From: Deltaproteobacteria bacterium
GTDB taxonomy: Bacteria > Desulfobacterota > Desulfomonilia > UBA1062
Assembly: GCA_023230665.1 (NCBI GenBank)
Contig: JALNWY010000002.1
Location: 1 to 61,131, forward strand
DNA length: 61,131 nucleotides
Direction: 5' to 3'
Below the pieces are notes generated by a model that was not told the DNA's origin, did not search any database, and was given only the letters and a program-made list of their open reading frames with translations. A program made the position numbers and the translations under genes. Below are positions 34,640-43,999 of the stretch, piece after piece (within the stretch, counting starts at the first letter, position 1; the number at the start of each line of letters is the position of its first letter).

Positions 34640-35743
34640 CTACAGGATGGTTCGCTTCCCATTATAGCGTTCTTTGTCGTAAGACTTGTCCACGTCCACG
34701 GTCTTGATCCGGTTGATGATCTCTTTCATGGGTACCGAGGTGATCTCACCGTGTGCATAGCTCACCATCCTCCCGAAATCCTCGCTCACGATCATGTCCA
34801 CCGCGGCAATACCAAACCACCGGGCCATGAGCCTGTCACGGGCAGAGGGGACCCCTCCGCGCTGAAGATGGCTCAGGATGACGAATCTTGACTCGAAGCC
34901 GGTGTTGCGCTGGATCTGGTCGGAGAGAAACGCCGCAAGTCCGCCTAAGTTCCGGTGCCCGAAATCATCCAGCCTTTCATCTTTGCAGAATTCACCCTCT
35001 CCCTTCAGGCAGGCGCCTTCGGAGACCACCACGATGCTGTACTGGACCTCGCGGCCCTTTCTCGCCTGCAGAAGATCGAATACCCGCTCCAGCTCAAAGG
35101 GCTGTTCAGGGATGAGGATGATGTAGGCCCCGCTGCTCTCGCCGCCCTGTAGTGCGAGCCACCCCGCGTGCCTGCCCATGGTCTCCACCACGAAGATCCG
35201 GTTGTGCGACCCGGCCGTGGTCCGGAGCCGGTCGATTTCTTCGGTGATAACGTTCAGGGCAGAGTCGTAGCCCAGGGAATAGTCGGTACCCACCAGATCA
35301 CCGTCAATGGTCTTGGGGATGCCGATGGTCTTGACTCCTCGCCTGTAGAGCTTGTAGGCCACGCCCAGGGTATCTTCGCCGCCAATGGCCACCACCACGT
35401 CGATGCCCAACTTCCGGACATTTTCGATCACGATGTCCGACCGGTCGTTCTTGGGATTGAACGGATTGGTGCGCGAGGTCCCCAGGTTTGTTCCGCCATA
35501 GCGGTCCCACGTGCGGACCTTCTCCTCATCCAGAGGCTCGATAAAACGTTTTTTGCTGTCCTCATCGTCCGGGTTCACACTCACGAGTCCCTTCCATCCG
35601 TCGCGGACGCCGATTACCTCGAATTTCATCGAGCGATGCTCTGCCAGGAGAGGATCCAATGCCGTCTTCACCACCCACTTGATCGCCCCGTTCAGGCCGG
35701 GACAGTCGCCTCCGCCGGTTAGAACAGCAACCTTTGTCGTCAT
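34640..35743 (-). CDS. 6-phosphofructokinase, pyrophosphate-type signature
   Basis: The 367-residue product has GGGDCPGLNG (10-19), GGEDT (121-125) and PKTIDGD (143-149), then MGRHAGW and HLQRGG. Aspartate at the second residue of the G-D/G-T block (D124) and lysine in PKTID (K144) are the known markers of PPi-dependent rather than ATP-dependent enzymes. The enzyme phosphorylates fructose-6-phosphate reversibly. ATG 35743 follows GGAGAAGGGGAG; an ATG seven codons earlier overlaps that site. It is divergent from a deacetylase-like gene. Confidence 0.9.
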   Translation of the reverse strand: MTTKVAVLTGGGDCPGLNGAIKWVVKTALDPLLAEHRSMKFEVIGVRDGWKGLVSVNPDDEDSKKRFIEPLDEEKVRTWDRYGGTNLGTSRTNPFNPKNDRSDIVIENVRKLGIDVVVAIGGEDTLGVAYKLYRRGVKTIGIPKTIDGDLVGTDYSLGYDSALNVITEEIDRLRTTAGSHNRIFVVETMGRHAGWLALQGGESSGAYIILIPEQPFELERVFDLLQARKGREVQYSIVVVSEGACLKGEGEFCKDERLDDFGHRNLGGLAAFLSDQIQRNTGFESRFVILSHLQRGGVPSARDRLMARWFGIAAVDMIVSEDFGRMVSYAHGEITSVPMKEIINRIKTVDVDKSYDKERYNGKRTIL

Positions 35744-35787
35744 GAACTCCCCTTCTCCTTTCATTTGTAGTCTTCACACCCAATGCA

Positions 35788-35804
35788 TATCATACATAAT
35801 GATA
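35788..35804. promoter_or_regulatory. Inverted repeat between pfk and the deacetylase-like gene
   Basis: TATCAT-ACATA-ATGATA is a perfect 6-5-6 inverted repeat in the divergent intergenic region, 45 bases from the pfk start. It is a plausible operator. Confidence 0.35.
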
Positions 35805-35871
35805 TTCTGTTTGATCATCTCGGCAAGTCGATGGTAAATATTGAACTCTCTGATACTAGGAGGTCTTAGAT

Positions 35872-36621
35872 ATGAAGATGATCTTTCATGAGGATTTCTA
35901 CCGGACGTATACCGCAGACCCCGCTGCGGACGAGGGCCGGATGGAGGCAGTGGTCGAGGTCGTGGGTCCCCACGTGGAGTTCGTGACCGCACGCCCTGCC
36001 CCATTGGAGGATATCGAGGCGGTTCATACCTCTGAACACATCGATCATGTCAGGCGCCAGGGGCTTCACGAGATTGCAAGCCTTGCTGCGGGCGGGGCGG
36101 TCCAAGCTGCGACGATCGGACTGAGCGAACCCTGCTTCGGCCTTATCCGGCCCCCGGGGCACCATGCCTCGGCAGGCTCCTCGTGGGGGTTCTGCTATTA
36201 CAACAACATGGCCGTGGCCCTGACGCACCTGAAAAGCAGGGGCATGATCGACACGGCGTTCGTGCTGGATTTCGACCTCCACTTCGGCGACGGCACGGTG
36301 AACATCCTTGGAAACAAAAACTATGTGACCATCTATAATCCCGAGGAACCCGATCGTTTCTCGTACATGAACAGGGTCCTGGAAGAGCTGGAGCGATGCA
36401 AGGCTGATGTGATCGGGATCTCGGCCGGATTCGACAACCATCTTCAGGACTGGGGCGGGACCCTTGCCACCGAGGACTATCAGGCGATGGGCCGGGCCGT
36501 CAGGGAGGCCGCGGCAAGAAACTCGGGCGGATGCTTCGCCATCCTCGAAGGAGGGTACAATCACCGGGTGCTGGGCCACAATGTCCTTGCCCTGATCCAG
36601 GGGCTTTCCGCTCGGATGTAG
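35872..36621 (+). CDS. Histone-deacetylase-superfamily protein (short form)
   Basis: The 249-residue product has RPPGHHA, the zinc ligands D and H in DFDLHFGDG and the third ligand in SAGFDNH. It is shorter than the usual 300-340 residues. It would remove an acetyl or similar group from a small amine or protein lysine. AGGAGG lies seven bases before ATG 35872. A second, longer family member lies at 57730-58746. Confidence 0.88.
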   Translation: MKMIFHEDFYRTYTADPAADEGRMEAVVEVVGPHVEFVTARPAPLEDIEAVHTSEHIDHVRRQGLHEIASLAAGGAVQAATIGLSEPCFGLIRPPGHHASAGSSWGFCYYNNMAVALTHLKSRGMIDTAFVLDFDLHFGDGTVNILGNKNYVTIYNPEEPDRFSYMNRVLEELERCKADVIGISAGFDNHLQDWGGTLATEDYQAMGRAVREAAARNSGGCFAILEGGYNHRVLGHNVLALIQGLSARM

Positions 36622-36711
36622 AGGAAGGGAGTCCAGGATAAAAGAGGCAATGAAACCAGTCGCTGTTTCCGGCAGGCCGGAGGTCTGAGTGCTTACGGGA
36701 GGAAAGAAGAC

Positions 36712-37992
36712 ATGCAGGGTATATGGTATCTGAATGAACATTCCCTGTTCCTGAGGTTCGGCGTCGCGCTGCTCATTGGCATTCTCGTGGGCATGCAGCG
36801 GGAGTACTCCTTCGGTGAGCCGGAAAAGGAGCACGCTGCGGGGGTGCGCACCTTCGCGCTCATGGGGCTCATCGGCTGTGCATCGGCACTCGCATCTGAC
36901 TTTCTCAGCTCTCCGTGGCCCTTGGTGGCCGTAATCCTCGTCCTCGGCTGGTTCTTTGCCGTCACGTACTTTGTAGACGCATGGAAGGGACAGGCAGGCC
37001 TCACCACAGAGGTCTCGGCCCTGATAACCTTCCTGATCGGAGCACTGGTCTACTGGGGCAAGATCAAGCTCGGCGTCGCCCTGGGGGTCACCACCACGGT
37101 TCTGCTCTCAGTCAAGCCCGAGATGCACCGGTTCGTTCAGCGCATCACCCGGGACGACCTCTATGCGGCGCTGAAATTCGCGGTGATCACCGCCATCGTG
37201 CTTCCCGTTCTGCCGAACAGAAATTTCGGCCCCCCGCCTTTCGACGTCTTCAACCCCTTTGTTATCTGGCTCCTGGTGGTCTTTATCTCGGGCATCAACT
37301 TCGTGGGGTATATCCTCATCCAGATACTGGGCGCACAGAAAGGAATGGGACTGACCGGGTTTCTTGGAGGCATTGCATCCAGCACGGCCGTCACGCTGGG
37401 CATATCACAGCAGAGCAGGCGGGAACAAGGCCTTGCCCGCCCGTTTGCCATGGCCCTGCTCATCGCCTGGACCGTGATGTTCGCCCGGATCATCGTCATC
37501 GTGGCGGTGCTGAACCGGGACCTTGCCGTCCTGCTTCGGGGCCCGCTGATCATTCCGGTTTTTGTGGGCGCTGCATACGCGTTTTTTCTCTTTGCCCTGC
37601 ACAGGAGCGAGCACACTCCGGAAATGAAGATCAAAAACCCGTTCGAGCTCTGGCCCGCCATCACCTTCGGGGCCATGTTCACCCTGATCCTCTTCGCTGC
37701 CCAGGCGGCACAGATCTACTTCGGCAACAGCGGCATCTATCTCACCAGCTTTGTCACCGGTCTTGCGAATGCCGACGCCATAACGCTCTCCCTGGCGGAA
37801 CTGAGCCACTCGGCATCCGGAGGGATCGCACCCGCAACAGCCGCCACGGCGGTCGTGTTCGCGACACTGGCCAACACCCTGCTCAAGGGTGTGTTCGTCT
37901 TCGTCATCGGTTCGCCCGAGCTCAAGCGCACGATCCTGCCCGGATTTCTCTTTCTCGCGGGTTCGGTGGTCATTGCGGTGTTTCTCACCTGA
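36712..37992 (+). CDS. MgtC/SapB-DUF4010 membrane protein
   Basis: A 426-residue membrane protein. The N-terminal 140 residues match MgtC (RFGVALLIGILVGMQREY, GVRTFALMGLIG), followed by a DUF4010-type domain (INFVGYILIQILGAQKGMGLTGFLGGIASSTAVT). The function is unknown; MgtC relates to Mg2+ stress and ATPase inhibition. GGAGG precedes the ATG. A hairpin lies just past the stop. Confidence 0.87.
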   Translation: MQGIWYLNEHSLFLRFGVALLIGILVGMQREYSFGEPEKEHAAGVRTFALMGLIGCASALASDFLSSPWPLVAVILVLGWFFAVTYFVDAWKGQAGLTTEVSALITFLIGALVYWGKIKLGVALGVTTTVLLSVKPEMHRFVQRITRDDLYAALKFAVITAIVLPVLPNRNFGPPPFDVFNPFVIWLLVVFISGINFVGYILIQILGAQKGMGLTGFLGGIASSTAVTLGISQQSRREQGLARPFAMALLIAWTVMFARIIVIVAVLNRDLAVLLRGPLIIPVFVGAAYAFFLFALHRSEHTPEMKIKNPFELWPAITFGAMFTLILFAAQAAQIYFGNSGIYLTSFVTGLANADAITLSLAELSHSASGGIAPATAATAVVFATLANTLLKGVFVFVIGSPELKRTILPGFLFLAGSVVIAVFLT

Positions 37993-37993
37993 C

Positions 37994-38023
37994 AGCAAAG
38001 AACAGGCGACACCCTTCTTTGCT
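37994..38023 (+). terminator. Hairpin after the MgtC-like gene
   Basis: A perfect nine-base stem AGCAAAGAA / TTCTTTGCT with a 12-base loop. No T-run follows, so it may be a pause or RNA-stabilising hairpin rather than an intrinsic terminator. Confidence 0.4.
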
Positions 38024-38173
38024 GCCAGGGCTGTCCGCCCCGCCTCTTTTCGGCTGTGCCGTAAAAAAAGCAGGCCTGATTGAAAATCATTGTTCGATCC
38101 GGTATCATACGGCCCGGCGCATATTTTTTCATGTATATACGTGCGCATCGCCGGCAAGGGAGAGGAGGAGGTC

Positions 38174-39736
38174 ATGAAGATAAGCAGTGTCAGTCAGATG
38201 CGGGCAATGGACAGATCGGCGGTTACGACCTATGGAATCGCCGAGGCACTCCTGATGGAAAACGCCGGACTGGCAGCGTGTACTGTGCTGGAAAGGGAAC
38301 TCGGGATCCGGGGAAAGACCTTCCTCGTCTTCTGCGGCGGGGGCAACAACGGGGGAGACGGATTCGTGGCGGCAAGGAAGATCCACTCGATGGGCGGATC
38401 TCCGCTGGTGTTCATCCTGAGCGATCCAGGCACGTACCGGGGCCCGGCAAAGGCCAACCTGGATATCCTCTCAAGGTTGCCTGTTACGGTCGCCAAGCTC
38501 GATCCTTCGCAGGTCCCCCTCGATGCACTTACCCGGTGTGACGGGATTGTCGACGCCATGCTCGGCACCGGCATCGACCGGGAGGTGAGCGGCCTCTGCG
38601 CAGCGGTCATCGAGGCGATCAACAAAAGCGGCAAGCCCGTGCTCAGCCTCGACATTCCGTCCGGGGTCAACGGTGATACCGGCAGAATCATGGGCTGTGC
38701 AGTAGCTGCGGATTTTACCGTGACCTTCGGGCTGCCCAAGATCGGAAACCTGCTCATGCCGGGCTACGCCCTGTGCGGCCGGCTATACGTCAGTCACATC
38801 TCGTTTCCGCCCGAGCTCTACGAGGCCGAATCCATCCAGATAGCAGTCAACGATCCTCCGGACCTTCCCCTGCGGAATCCTGCGGGATACAAGGGCAGCT
38901 TCGGAAAGGCGCTCTTCATTGCAGGTGCGGCAGGCTACTACGGAGCGCCCTACCTCTGTGCAATGTCCTTTCTCAGGGCCGGAGGAGGCTACTCCTGTCT
39001 GGCGTGCCCCGAGAGCATGGTTCCCTTCATCGCGTCAAAGGGATGCGAAATCGTGTTCTTCCCTCAGAAGCAGACCACGGACGGGAGCATTTCGTACGAG
39101 AACAAGGGAAACCTGATCGCGCTTTCTCAGGACATGGACGTCGTAATCATCGGGCCCGGCCTTTCCCTGAACCAGGAGACCGCACGGCTCGTCCGGGACC
39201 TGGCCGCGGCGATCGACAAGCCCGTGATCATCGATGCCGACGGCATTACGGCCCTGAGCAGGGATATCAACATTCTGAAACGCAGCGCCCCTACCGTGCT
39301 CACGCCCCATCTGGGTGAGATGGCAAGGATCACCGGCCTGGACACGGCCCGGATCGATGCGGACAAGACAGGGGTGCTGACGAAGACGTGCAGGGACCTC
39401 GGCTCCATCATCGTCCTCAAGGGCGCAAATTCCCTCATCGGGTATCCTGACGGCCGCGTGCTTGTCAACGTGAGCGGTAACTGCGGGATGGCGACCGCGG
39501 GCTCGGGTGACGTGCTCACCGGCACCATCGCAGCCATGATGGGCCTGGGGCTCGATGTCGAGTCCGCCGCAGCCAAGGGCGTGTTCATCCATGGGGCTGC
39601 AGGAGACATCACGGCAGCAGACTCGGGCCAGGACGGGATGACCGCGCAGGACATCCTAAAGCACCTGCCCAAGGCGCTTCTGATGGACCGTCAAGGCAGT
39701 CTCCGTGACCTCTATCCCGGGATCGGCCTGGTGTAG
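38174..39736 (+). CDS. nnr: Bifunctional NAD(P)HX epimerase/dehydratase
   Basis: The 520-residue product has an N-terminal YjeF epimerase domain (about 1-210; GGGNNGGDGFVAAR) and a C-terminal ribokinase-like dehydratase (about 225-505; SFGKALFIAGAAGYYGA, LTPHLGEMARI, ATAGSGDVLTGTIAAM). It repairs hydrated NADH and NADPH. ATG 38174 is behind GGAGGAGG, and the frame opens further upstream without a start. Monocistronic. Confidence 0.95.
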   Translation: MKISSVSQMRAMDRSAVTTYGIAEALLMENAGLAACTVLERELGIRGKTFLVFCGGGNNGGDGFVAARKIHSMGGSPLVFILSDPGTYRGPAKANLDILSRLPVTVAKLDPSQVPLDALTRCDGIVDAMLGTGIDREVSGLCAAVIEAINKSGKPVLSLDIPSGVNGDTGRIMGCAVAADFTVTFGLPKIGNLLMPGYALCGRLYVSHISFPPELYEAESIQIAVNDPPDLPLRNPAGYKGSFGKALFIAGAAGYYGAPYLCAMSFLRAGGGYSCLACPESMVPFIASKGCEIVFFPQKQTTDGSISYENKGNLIALSQDMDVVIIGPGLSLNQETARLVRDLAAAIDKPVIIDADGITALSRDINILKRSAPTVLTPHLGEMARITGLDTARIDADKTGVLTKTCRDLGSIIVLKGANSLIGYPDGRVLVNVSGNCGMATAGSGDVLTGTIAAMMGLGLDVESAAAKGVFIHGAAGDITAADSGQDGMTAQDILKHLPKALLMDRQGSLRDLYPGIGLV

Positions 39737-39920
39737 TGGTATAGGCAAAAGGGTCCTGGAAAAAGAACGGTAATGATTCAGTCTTGAGGAATATGCCATA
39801 ATTGCAACGAGATTAAATTCCGCAGGTTATAAACTCATCTCGCTGGGAATTCCCCTGAAACCGAGCCATTAAAAAGAACGCTTGCATCCTCGTATCAAGG
39901 ATTGATAAAATACGATCATC

Positions 39921-40670
39921 ATGATGTTACGTGATCTTATCCAGAAACAGGGAGAGGTTCTCTTCAGATACCGGGGCTACGTGCCTCTCTTGCTGGCGCC
40001 TGCTGTGCTGTTCGCCCTGCAGGATTCTGAGTGGATAGAACATCGGTTCGGAGATTTCTTCGATGATGTCTACGACTGGTGCTGCCTTGGAATCAGCATG
40101 GCGGGGGTCGCACTCAGAACAGCGTCCGTTGGCTACGTCCCCCGGCGGACATCCGGCCGAAACACGAAAAAGGGCCAGGTAGCGGACGAGCTGAACATGA
40201 CAGGAATGTACTCGATCGTTCGCCACCCGCTCTATCTCGCCAACATGATCATCATGATCGGATTTCTGCTCGCCACCGGGAGCATATGGCTGACGGCAGT
40301 TTGCCTGCTGGCCTGTTGCTTACATTACGAGCGGGTCGCCTGCGCTGAAGAGTCTTTTCTGATGGAAAACTTCGGCGCGCGATACCAGGCGTGGGCAAAC
40401 AGGACCCCGGCGTTCCTCCCCAAGCCATCCCTCTGGGTACCTCCCGCCCGCGGGTTCTGCTGGCGGACCGCCCTGAAGCGGGAGTATCTGACCGTATTCG
40501 GGGTGATCGCCGCGTTCACCCTGCTGGACTATGCAGAGGATCTGCTGGCTCTGGGCCGCATCGAGTTTGAAACCGAGACAACGGTCCTTTTTGTCTGCAG
40601 CTTGTGCGCGTTTCTGCTGATCCGGTATCTGCGCAAGAAAACCCGGCTGCTCCACATTGACGGACGATGA
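39921..40670 (+). CDS. Isoprenylcysteine-methyltransferase-like membrane protein (PEMT/ICMT family)
   Basis: The 249-residue product has about six helices and the family signature MYSIVRHPLYLANMIIMIGF near 94-113, followed by an E..F...(F/Y)G..Y..W segment (EESFLMENFGARYQAW). It is a probable SAM-dependent membrane methyltransferase of unknown substrate. The C-terminal 80 residues add a further hydrophobic helix. No clear ribosome site exists; ATG 39921 or 39924 is possible. Confidence 0.85.
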   Translation: MMLRDLIQKQGEVLFRYRGYVPLLLAPAVLFALQDSEWIEHRFGDFFDDVYDWCCLGISMAGVALRTASVGYVPRRTSGRNTKKGQVADELNMTGMYSIVRHPLYLANMIIMIGFLLATGSIWLTAVCLLACCLHYERVACAEESFLMENFGARYQAWANRTPAFLPKPSLWVPPARGFCWRTALKREYLTVFGVIAAFTLLDYAEDLLALGRIEFETETTVLFVCSLCAFLLIRYLRKKTRLLHIDGR

Positions 40671-40956
40671 ACGCGCCCAACGGGGCAGCGGCAGGCTCAG
40701 TGGTGGAATCCCCGGAGAAACGACGGTCTGTTTTTTCTTGAGATCTGTGCACAAGGTTTGCTGCCGGGAAAACGTTTGACGATCATCGCTGCTGCGGTGA
40801 CGCATGCGCCGGGAAAACGTCGTGATCGCTCCGCCCACGAGAGCCGCTGTATAAATTGTGTCTCCTTTTTGATCATTTTTTCATTTATTCTCTCATGGTA
40901 TGCCTCACTCCGGACGATAAGAGAGGTAACGAAAAACTCTCTTCATAACTGCCAAG

Positions 40957-41133
40957 ATGCGTCATGCTTCTTGGTTTTTTTTTGCCCTCTCGCATGCTTT
41001 CATCAAGGCCTCCGATACCCAGGAGATCCTTGGCCCTGTTGAAAAAGAGCTCGACAGGGTTTTCGACCATATCATCCAGATCTGCAACTCGTACACCGAG
41101 AAACAGGACTCTTCCGGCGTCATGAGGCCATGA
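40957..41133 (+). CDS. Possible small protein of unknown function
   Basis: A 58-codon frame reading ALSHAFIKASDTQEILGPVEKELDRVF, with an amphipathic C-terminal half. No good ribosome site precedes it, and it overlaps the end of the convergent LysE gene by 14 bases. The seven-base inverted repeat AAGAGAG / CTCTCTT lies about 15 bases upstream. It may be a real small gene or the end of a decayed one. Confidence 0.35.
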   Translation: MRHASWFFFALSHAFIKASDTQEILGPVEKELDRVFDHIIQICNSYTEKQDSSGVMRP

Positions 41134-41734
41134 AGCGAAGCGCGTCACGCGCGAGCGCAACGGCAAAGAGCCACAGGAGGATACCCAGGGTCATCATACA
41201 CACGCGGTATACCCTCCCTTTCAGCAGATGGCGCGTTCTCCCGGCCAGGAGAGAGAGGCCCGCCTTGGAGCCGACGAGAAACACATAAAACCCTGCCAGG
41301 AACGATCCGGCCCCGAGCATGCCTTCGTGGAGCGCCCTGATCACCATGGGCGATCCCACTGTCATCCAGAAAAGGTATGGATGGGGATTGAGCAGATTGG
41401 CGATCACTCCCTTTCTCAGCGATCGTATGCATTCGCCTTGGCCGGCCTGTGCAGCCTTGCGGGAGACAAAGGTCTCGTATCCCAGATAGGCGACAAACCC
41501 GGCGCCGAGGAGCGAAATCCATCCCATGACCAGGGGAGATCCGGCCAGGCGTGCGATCACGAACAGCGAAAGGATCACGATGGGCAGGTCAGTGACCAGC
41601 GGAGCGAACGCGACCCGTATCCCCGCCCTGCTGCCGTGCTGCAGGGTCTCGGTCAGTACGAGCGTGAGCAGGGGCCCGGGCGCGAGCCCGGCGGAAAGAC
41701 CGAAAACAGCCCCTGATATCAGGTAAGCAGCCAT
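41120..41734 (-). CDS. LysE/RhtB family exporter
   Basis: The 204-residue product has about six helices with the LysE signature GLSAGLAPGPLLTLVLTETLQHG at the N-terminus and NLLNPHPYLFW near residue 115. Such carriers export amino acids or similar metabolites; the substrate is unknown. AAAGGGGA precedes the ATG. Confidence 0.9.
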   Translation of the reverse strand: MAAYLISGAVFGLSAGLAPGPLLTLVLTETLQHGSRAGIRVAFAPLVTDLPIVILSLFVIARLAGSPLVMGWISLLGAGFVAYLGYETFVSRKAAQAGQGECIRSLRKGVIANLLNPHPYLFWMTVGSPMVIRALHEGMLGAGSFLAGFYVFLVGSKAGLSLLAGRTRHLLKGRVYRVCMMTLGILLWLFAVALARDALRFMAS

Positions 41735-41917
41735 GGCCGATAGTCCCCTTTCTTTCCTTTATATTCACAAAGGCAGCCGGGAAACAAGCTCGGACATCCC
41801 GGCACGAAACCATGCAGCCGTCAGTGTTGCCTCAATGTCTCATCTCAGAACGTCTTTGCAAGGGAATATGAGAAATGTGAACCTGCCTTTGAATCGGGAT
41901 GAAGGGGAAGAATATGC

Positions 41918-41946
41918 TTGATAATGGAAGATTTCGATTTTAGAGT
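41918..41946 (+). promoter_or_regulatory. Promoter for the universal stress protein gene
   Basis: TTGATA, 17 bases, TAGAGT, ending 33 bases before the ATG at 41980. Confidence 0.5.
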
Positions 41947-41979
41947 AACCACTATCAGCGTGTATCGAGAGGAGGTCCC

Positions 41980-42411
41980 ATGTTTCAGACAATACTCTAC
42001 CCTACGGATTTCTCGGATGTAGCCCAGAAGGCGCTCGGCTATATCGACCAGTTCAAGCCTGCAGGCACGAAAAAGGTTGTCATCGTCCACATCATTGACT
42101 CCCGGACCATGGACCTGCTCGTGTATGCCCCTACCAGCTACATGGCCATCGAGAAAGACCTGCGGGAGGAAGCACAGAGCAAGATCGAGCTTATAGGAAA
42201 ACACCTGGAGAAGAGCGGGTTCTCCGTAAGCGTGCGGGTCGAAGTCGGGATACCCTCGAACAAGATCCTTATGCTGGAAGAGGAAGAAAACGCCTCACTG
42301 ATCGTGCTGGGTTCCCACGGCAAGAGCAACCTCAAGGAGATGTTCCTCGGGTCGGTCTCCGAGAGCGTCATCCGGGCCGCCCGCAATCCGGTGCTCGTGG
42401 TGAAACGGTAA
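41980..42411 (+). CDS. Universal stress protein (UspA family)
   Basis: The 143-residue product has the ATP-binding motif G-x2-G-x9-G-S complete: G111, G114, G124-S125 in GSHGKSNLKEMFLGSVSE. The N-terminus FQTILYPTDFSD and core VVIVHIID fit. It is probably an ATP-binding stress protein. A promoter lies just upstream. It is convergent with the serpin frame. Confidence 0.93.
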   Translation: MFQTILYPTDFSDVAQKALGYIDQFKPAGTKKVVIVHIIDSRTMDLLVYAPTSYMAIEKDLREEAQSKIELIGKHLEKSGFSVSVRVEVGIPSNKILMLEEEENASLIVLGSHGKSNLKEMFLGSVSESVIRAARNPVLVVKR

Positions 42412-42479
42412 GGTATCTCCCAAGCCGGGGCCGGGACGATCAATGGCATGAACTTGAAAAAAGAGGATCAAAGGCCTTT

Positions 42480-43949
42480 TTAGTCCCGGGGGTCCACGAA
42501 CCTGCCGAGAAAGAGGAACAGGCCGGTCTTGTTTTCCCGGATCACGAACACGAAAGGACGGTCCGCGACAAAGGCCGCTACGGCCCCGGACCCCTTGGCC
42601 ATGACAGCACCGGACCCAGACGCCGCCTCGACTCCCTCTTCCCGAACCTCAAGGAATGCCTTGTGAACCACTGCGGTGAGAACAAGGTTTTTTTGCGACG
42701 TGATTCCGGAGAAGTCCGCTTCCTGCGTAAAAGCCGTTCTCATCCCCAAGAGGCCCAGCGTATCGGCAAGCTCGCGCCCGTCTTTAACGACAAACCGGGG
42801 AAGTGAGAGCTTCGCCCTGATTTGGGGTGATCCTGCGAGCCGGTCCAGTAACCTTGCCAGCCCCTCGTGCGTCATGCCTTCCTCAATGGCGGCCAGGTCC
42901 GTGCCCTCGCGGGGAAGTAGGATTATCAGGGAAAACGTGCCCGCATCAAAGGGTATTCCGATCGTGTCCCCCTCCTCTAAAGCCAGTGCCCTGACATCCG
43001 CCTTCCCATGCATGAAAGGCGTCTGTACCGTTTCGCCCCGGTTCGTGCGAAACGCCCTGTTGCGGGTGTCCTCCGGGTCGAACGGCTCAAGCCATTTGCC
43101 GGAAAACCGTATCACATCGGTCACCACCAGCTCTGTACTTGCATGAACCATGCCTTCATCCAGAAGCGCGGTGATCGTTCCCTGGGTCCGCTCGACTGCC
43201 CAGGCATTGATTCTTTCCAGGGCCTGCCCAGGACCTGTGGAAAAATCCACCACGAACGCGTCTGCTCCATGATAGTGCTGCAAAAGATCCAGATACTCTC
43301 TGCGATATTCGTTCCCCTCCTGCACCCACAGGGCGCGGGCGGTCTCGGGCGAGCCAGCTGCATCGTGATGGACGAGTTCGGGCCCGGGCAGGGGAACTGG
43401 GCCATGAAGACCGCCCTCACGCCGGTGGAGGCGGAGGACCGATGCCATCTCCCTCCTGGTCTGTCCACCTGCCCCGGCACAGAGCATGGTAAGCGCGGTT
43501 GAAATGCTCGAAGGAGAAAAAAGGAGGTTTCCCTTGCGCACCTTCAGGCAGGCGTAGAGATCAAGACCGAAAAGATTGCTGCTCTCTGCCTCACTGCTTG
43601 CCCCTCCTTGGTGGGCCTGCCTGTTGCCCGATCCGTTGCACAGTGAGGTGCAGGACATCCCGGGCTGCTGAAAAGCGTCTGCGGCCCCGTCCGGGACGAG
43701 TCCGGGGCCGCAGGCCTGCTCCATGGTTCCGGTTGTATCTCCGCAGCCCCACATCACATCGGAGAATATCAGATAATCGGCCGCGCCCCTGAACTCATAG
43801 GCCACCTCGAACATGCCCATGAGACAGGTGTCGAGATTGATGACATCGAAGACCACACCGCTTTCCCGCACCGCCCTGGCCAGATCAGCGAGCGAGGTCA
43901 TGGCGTGGCTGCCTGCCGAGGTAGTGTCGATGAACATTCCCTTGGCCAT
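42480..43949 (-). CDS. Serpin-family protein with an N-terminal clostripain (C11 peptidase) fragment
   Basis: The 489-residue frame has two parts. Residues 1-75 match the C11 peptidase core with the catalytic cysteine C42 in NLDTCLMG; the C11 histidine and N-terminal half are absent. Residues 125-489 match serpins: NLFGLDLYACL, NLLFSPSSISTALTMLCAGAGGQT, ARALWVQEG, and the C-terminal FVIRENKTGLFLFLGRF. The hinge and reactive loop read EEGVEAASGSGAV then MAKGSGAVAAF, compatible with an inhibitory serpin. Codons just upstream still read as C11 (GKDYQTSPA) but meet a stop, so the ATG at 43949 may be a chance start in a truncated gene. The region between residues 170 and 200 looks damaged. No signal peptide is present in this form. 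The ORF may be an active fusion or a decayed pair. Confidence 0.7.
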   Translation of the reverse strand: MAKGMFIDTTSAGSHAMTSLADLARAVRESGVVFDVINLDTCLMGMFEVAYEFRGAADYLIFSDVMWGCGDTTGTMEQACGPGLVPDGAADAFQQPGMSCTSLCNGSGNRQAHQGGASSEAESSNLFGLDLYACLKVRKGNLLFSPSSISTALTMLCAGAGGQTRREMASVLRLHRREGGLHGPVPLPGPELVHHDAAGSPETARALWVQEGNEYRREYLDLLQHYHGADAFVVDFSTGPGQALERINAWAVERTQGTITALLDEGMVHASTELVVTDVIRFSGKWLEPFDPEDTRNRAFRTNRGETVQTPFMHGKADVRALALEEGDTIGIPFDAGTFSLIILLPREGTDLAAIEEGMTHEGLARLLDRLAGSPQIRAKLSLPRFVVKDGRELADTLGLLGMRTAFTQEADFSGITSQKNLVLTAVVHKAFLEVREEGVEAASGSGAVMAKGSGAVAAFVADRPFVFVIRENKTGLFLFLGRFVDPRD

Positions 43950-43999
43950 GGCCGGAGAGGTCTGATAGTCCTTTCCCGCCTGAGTATCTCACCTGTGCG

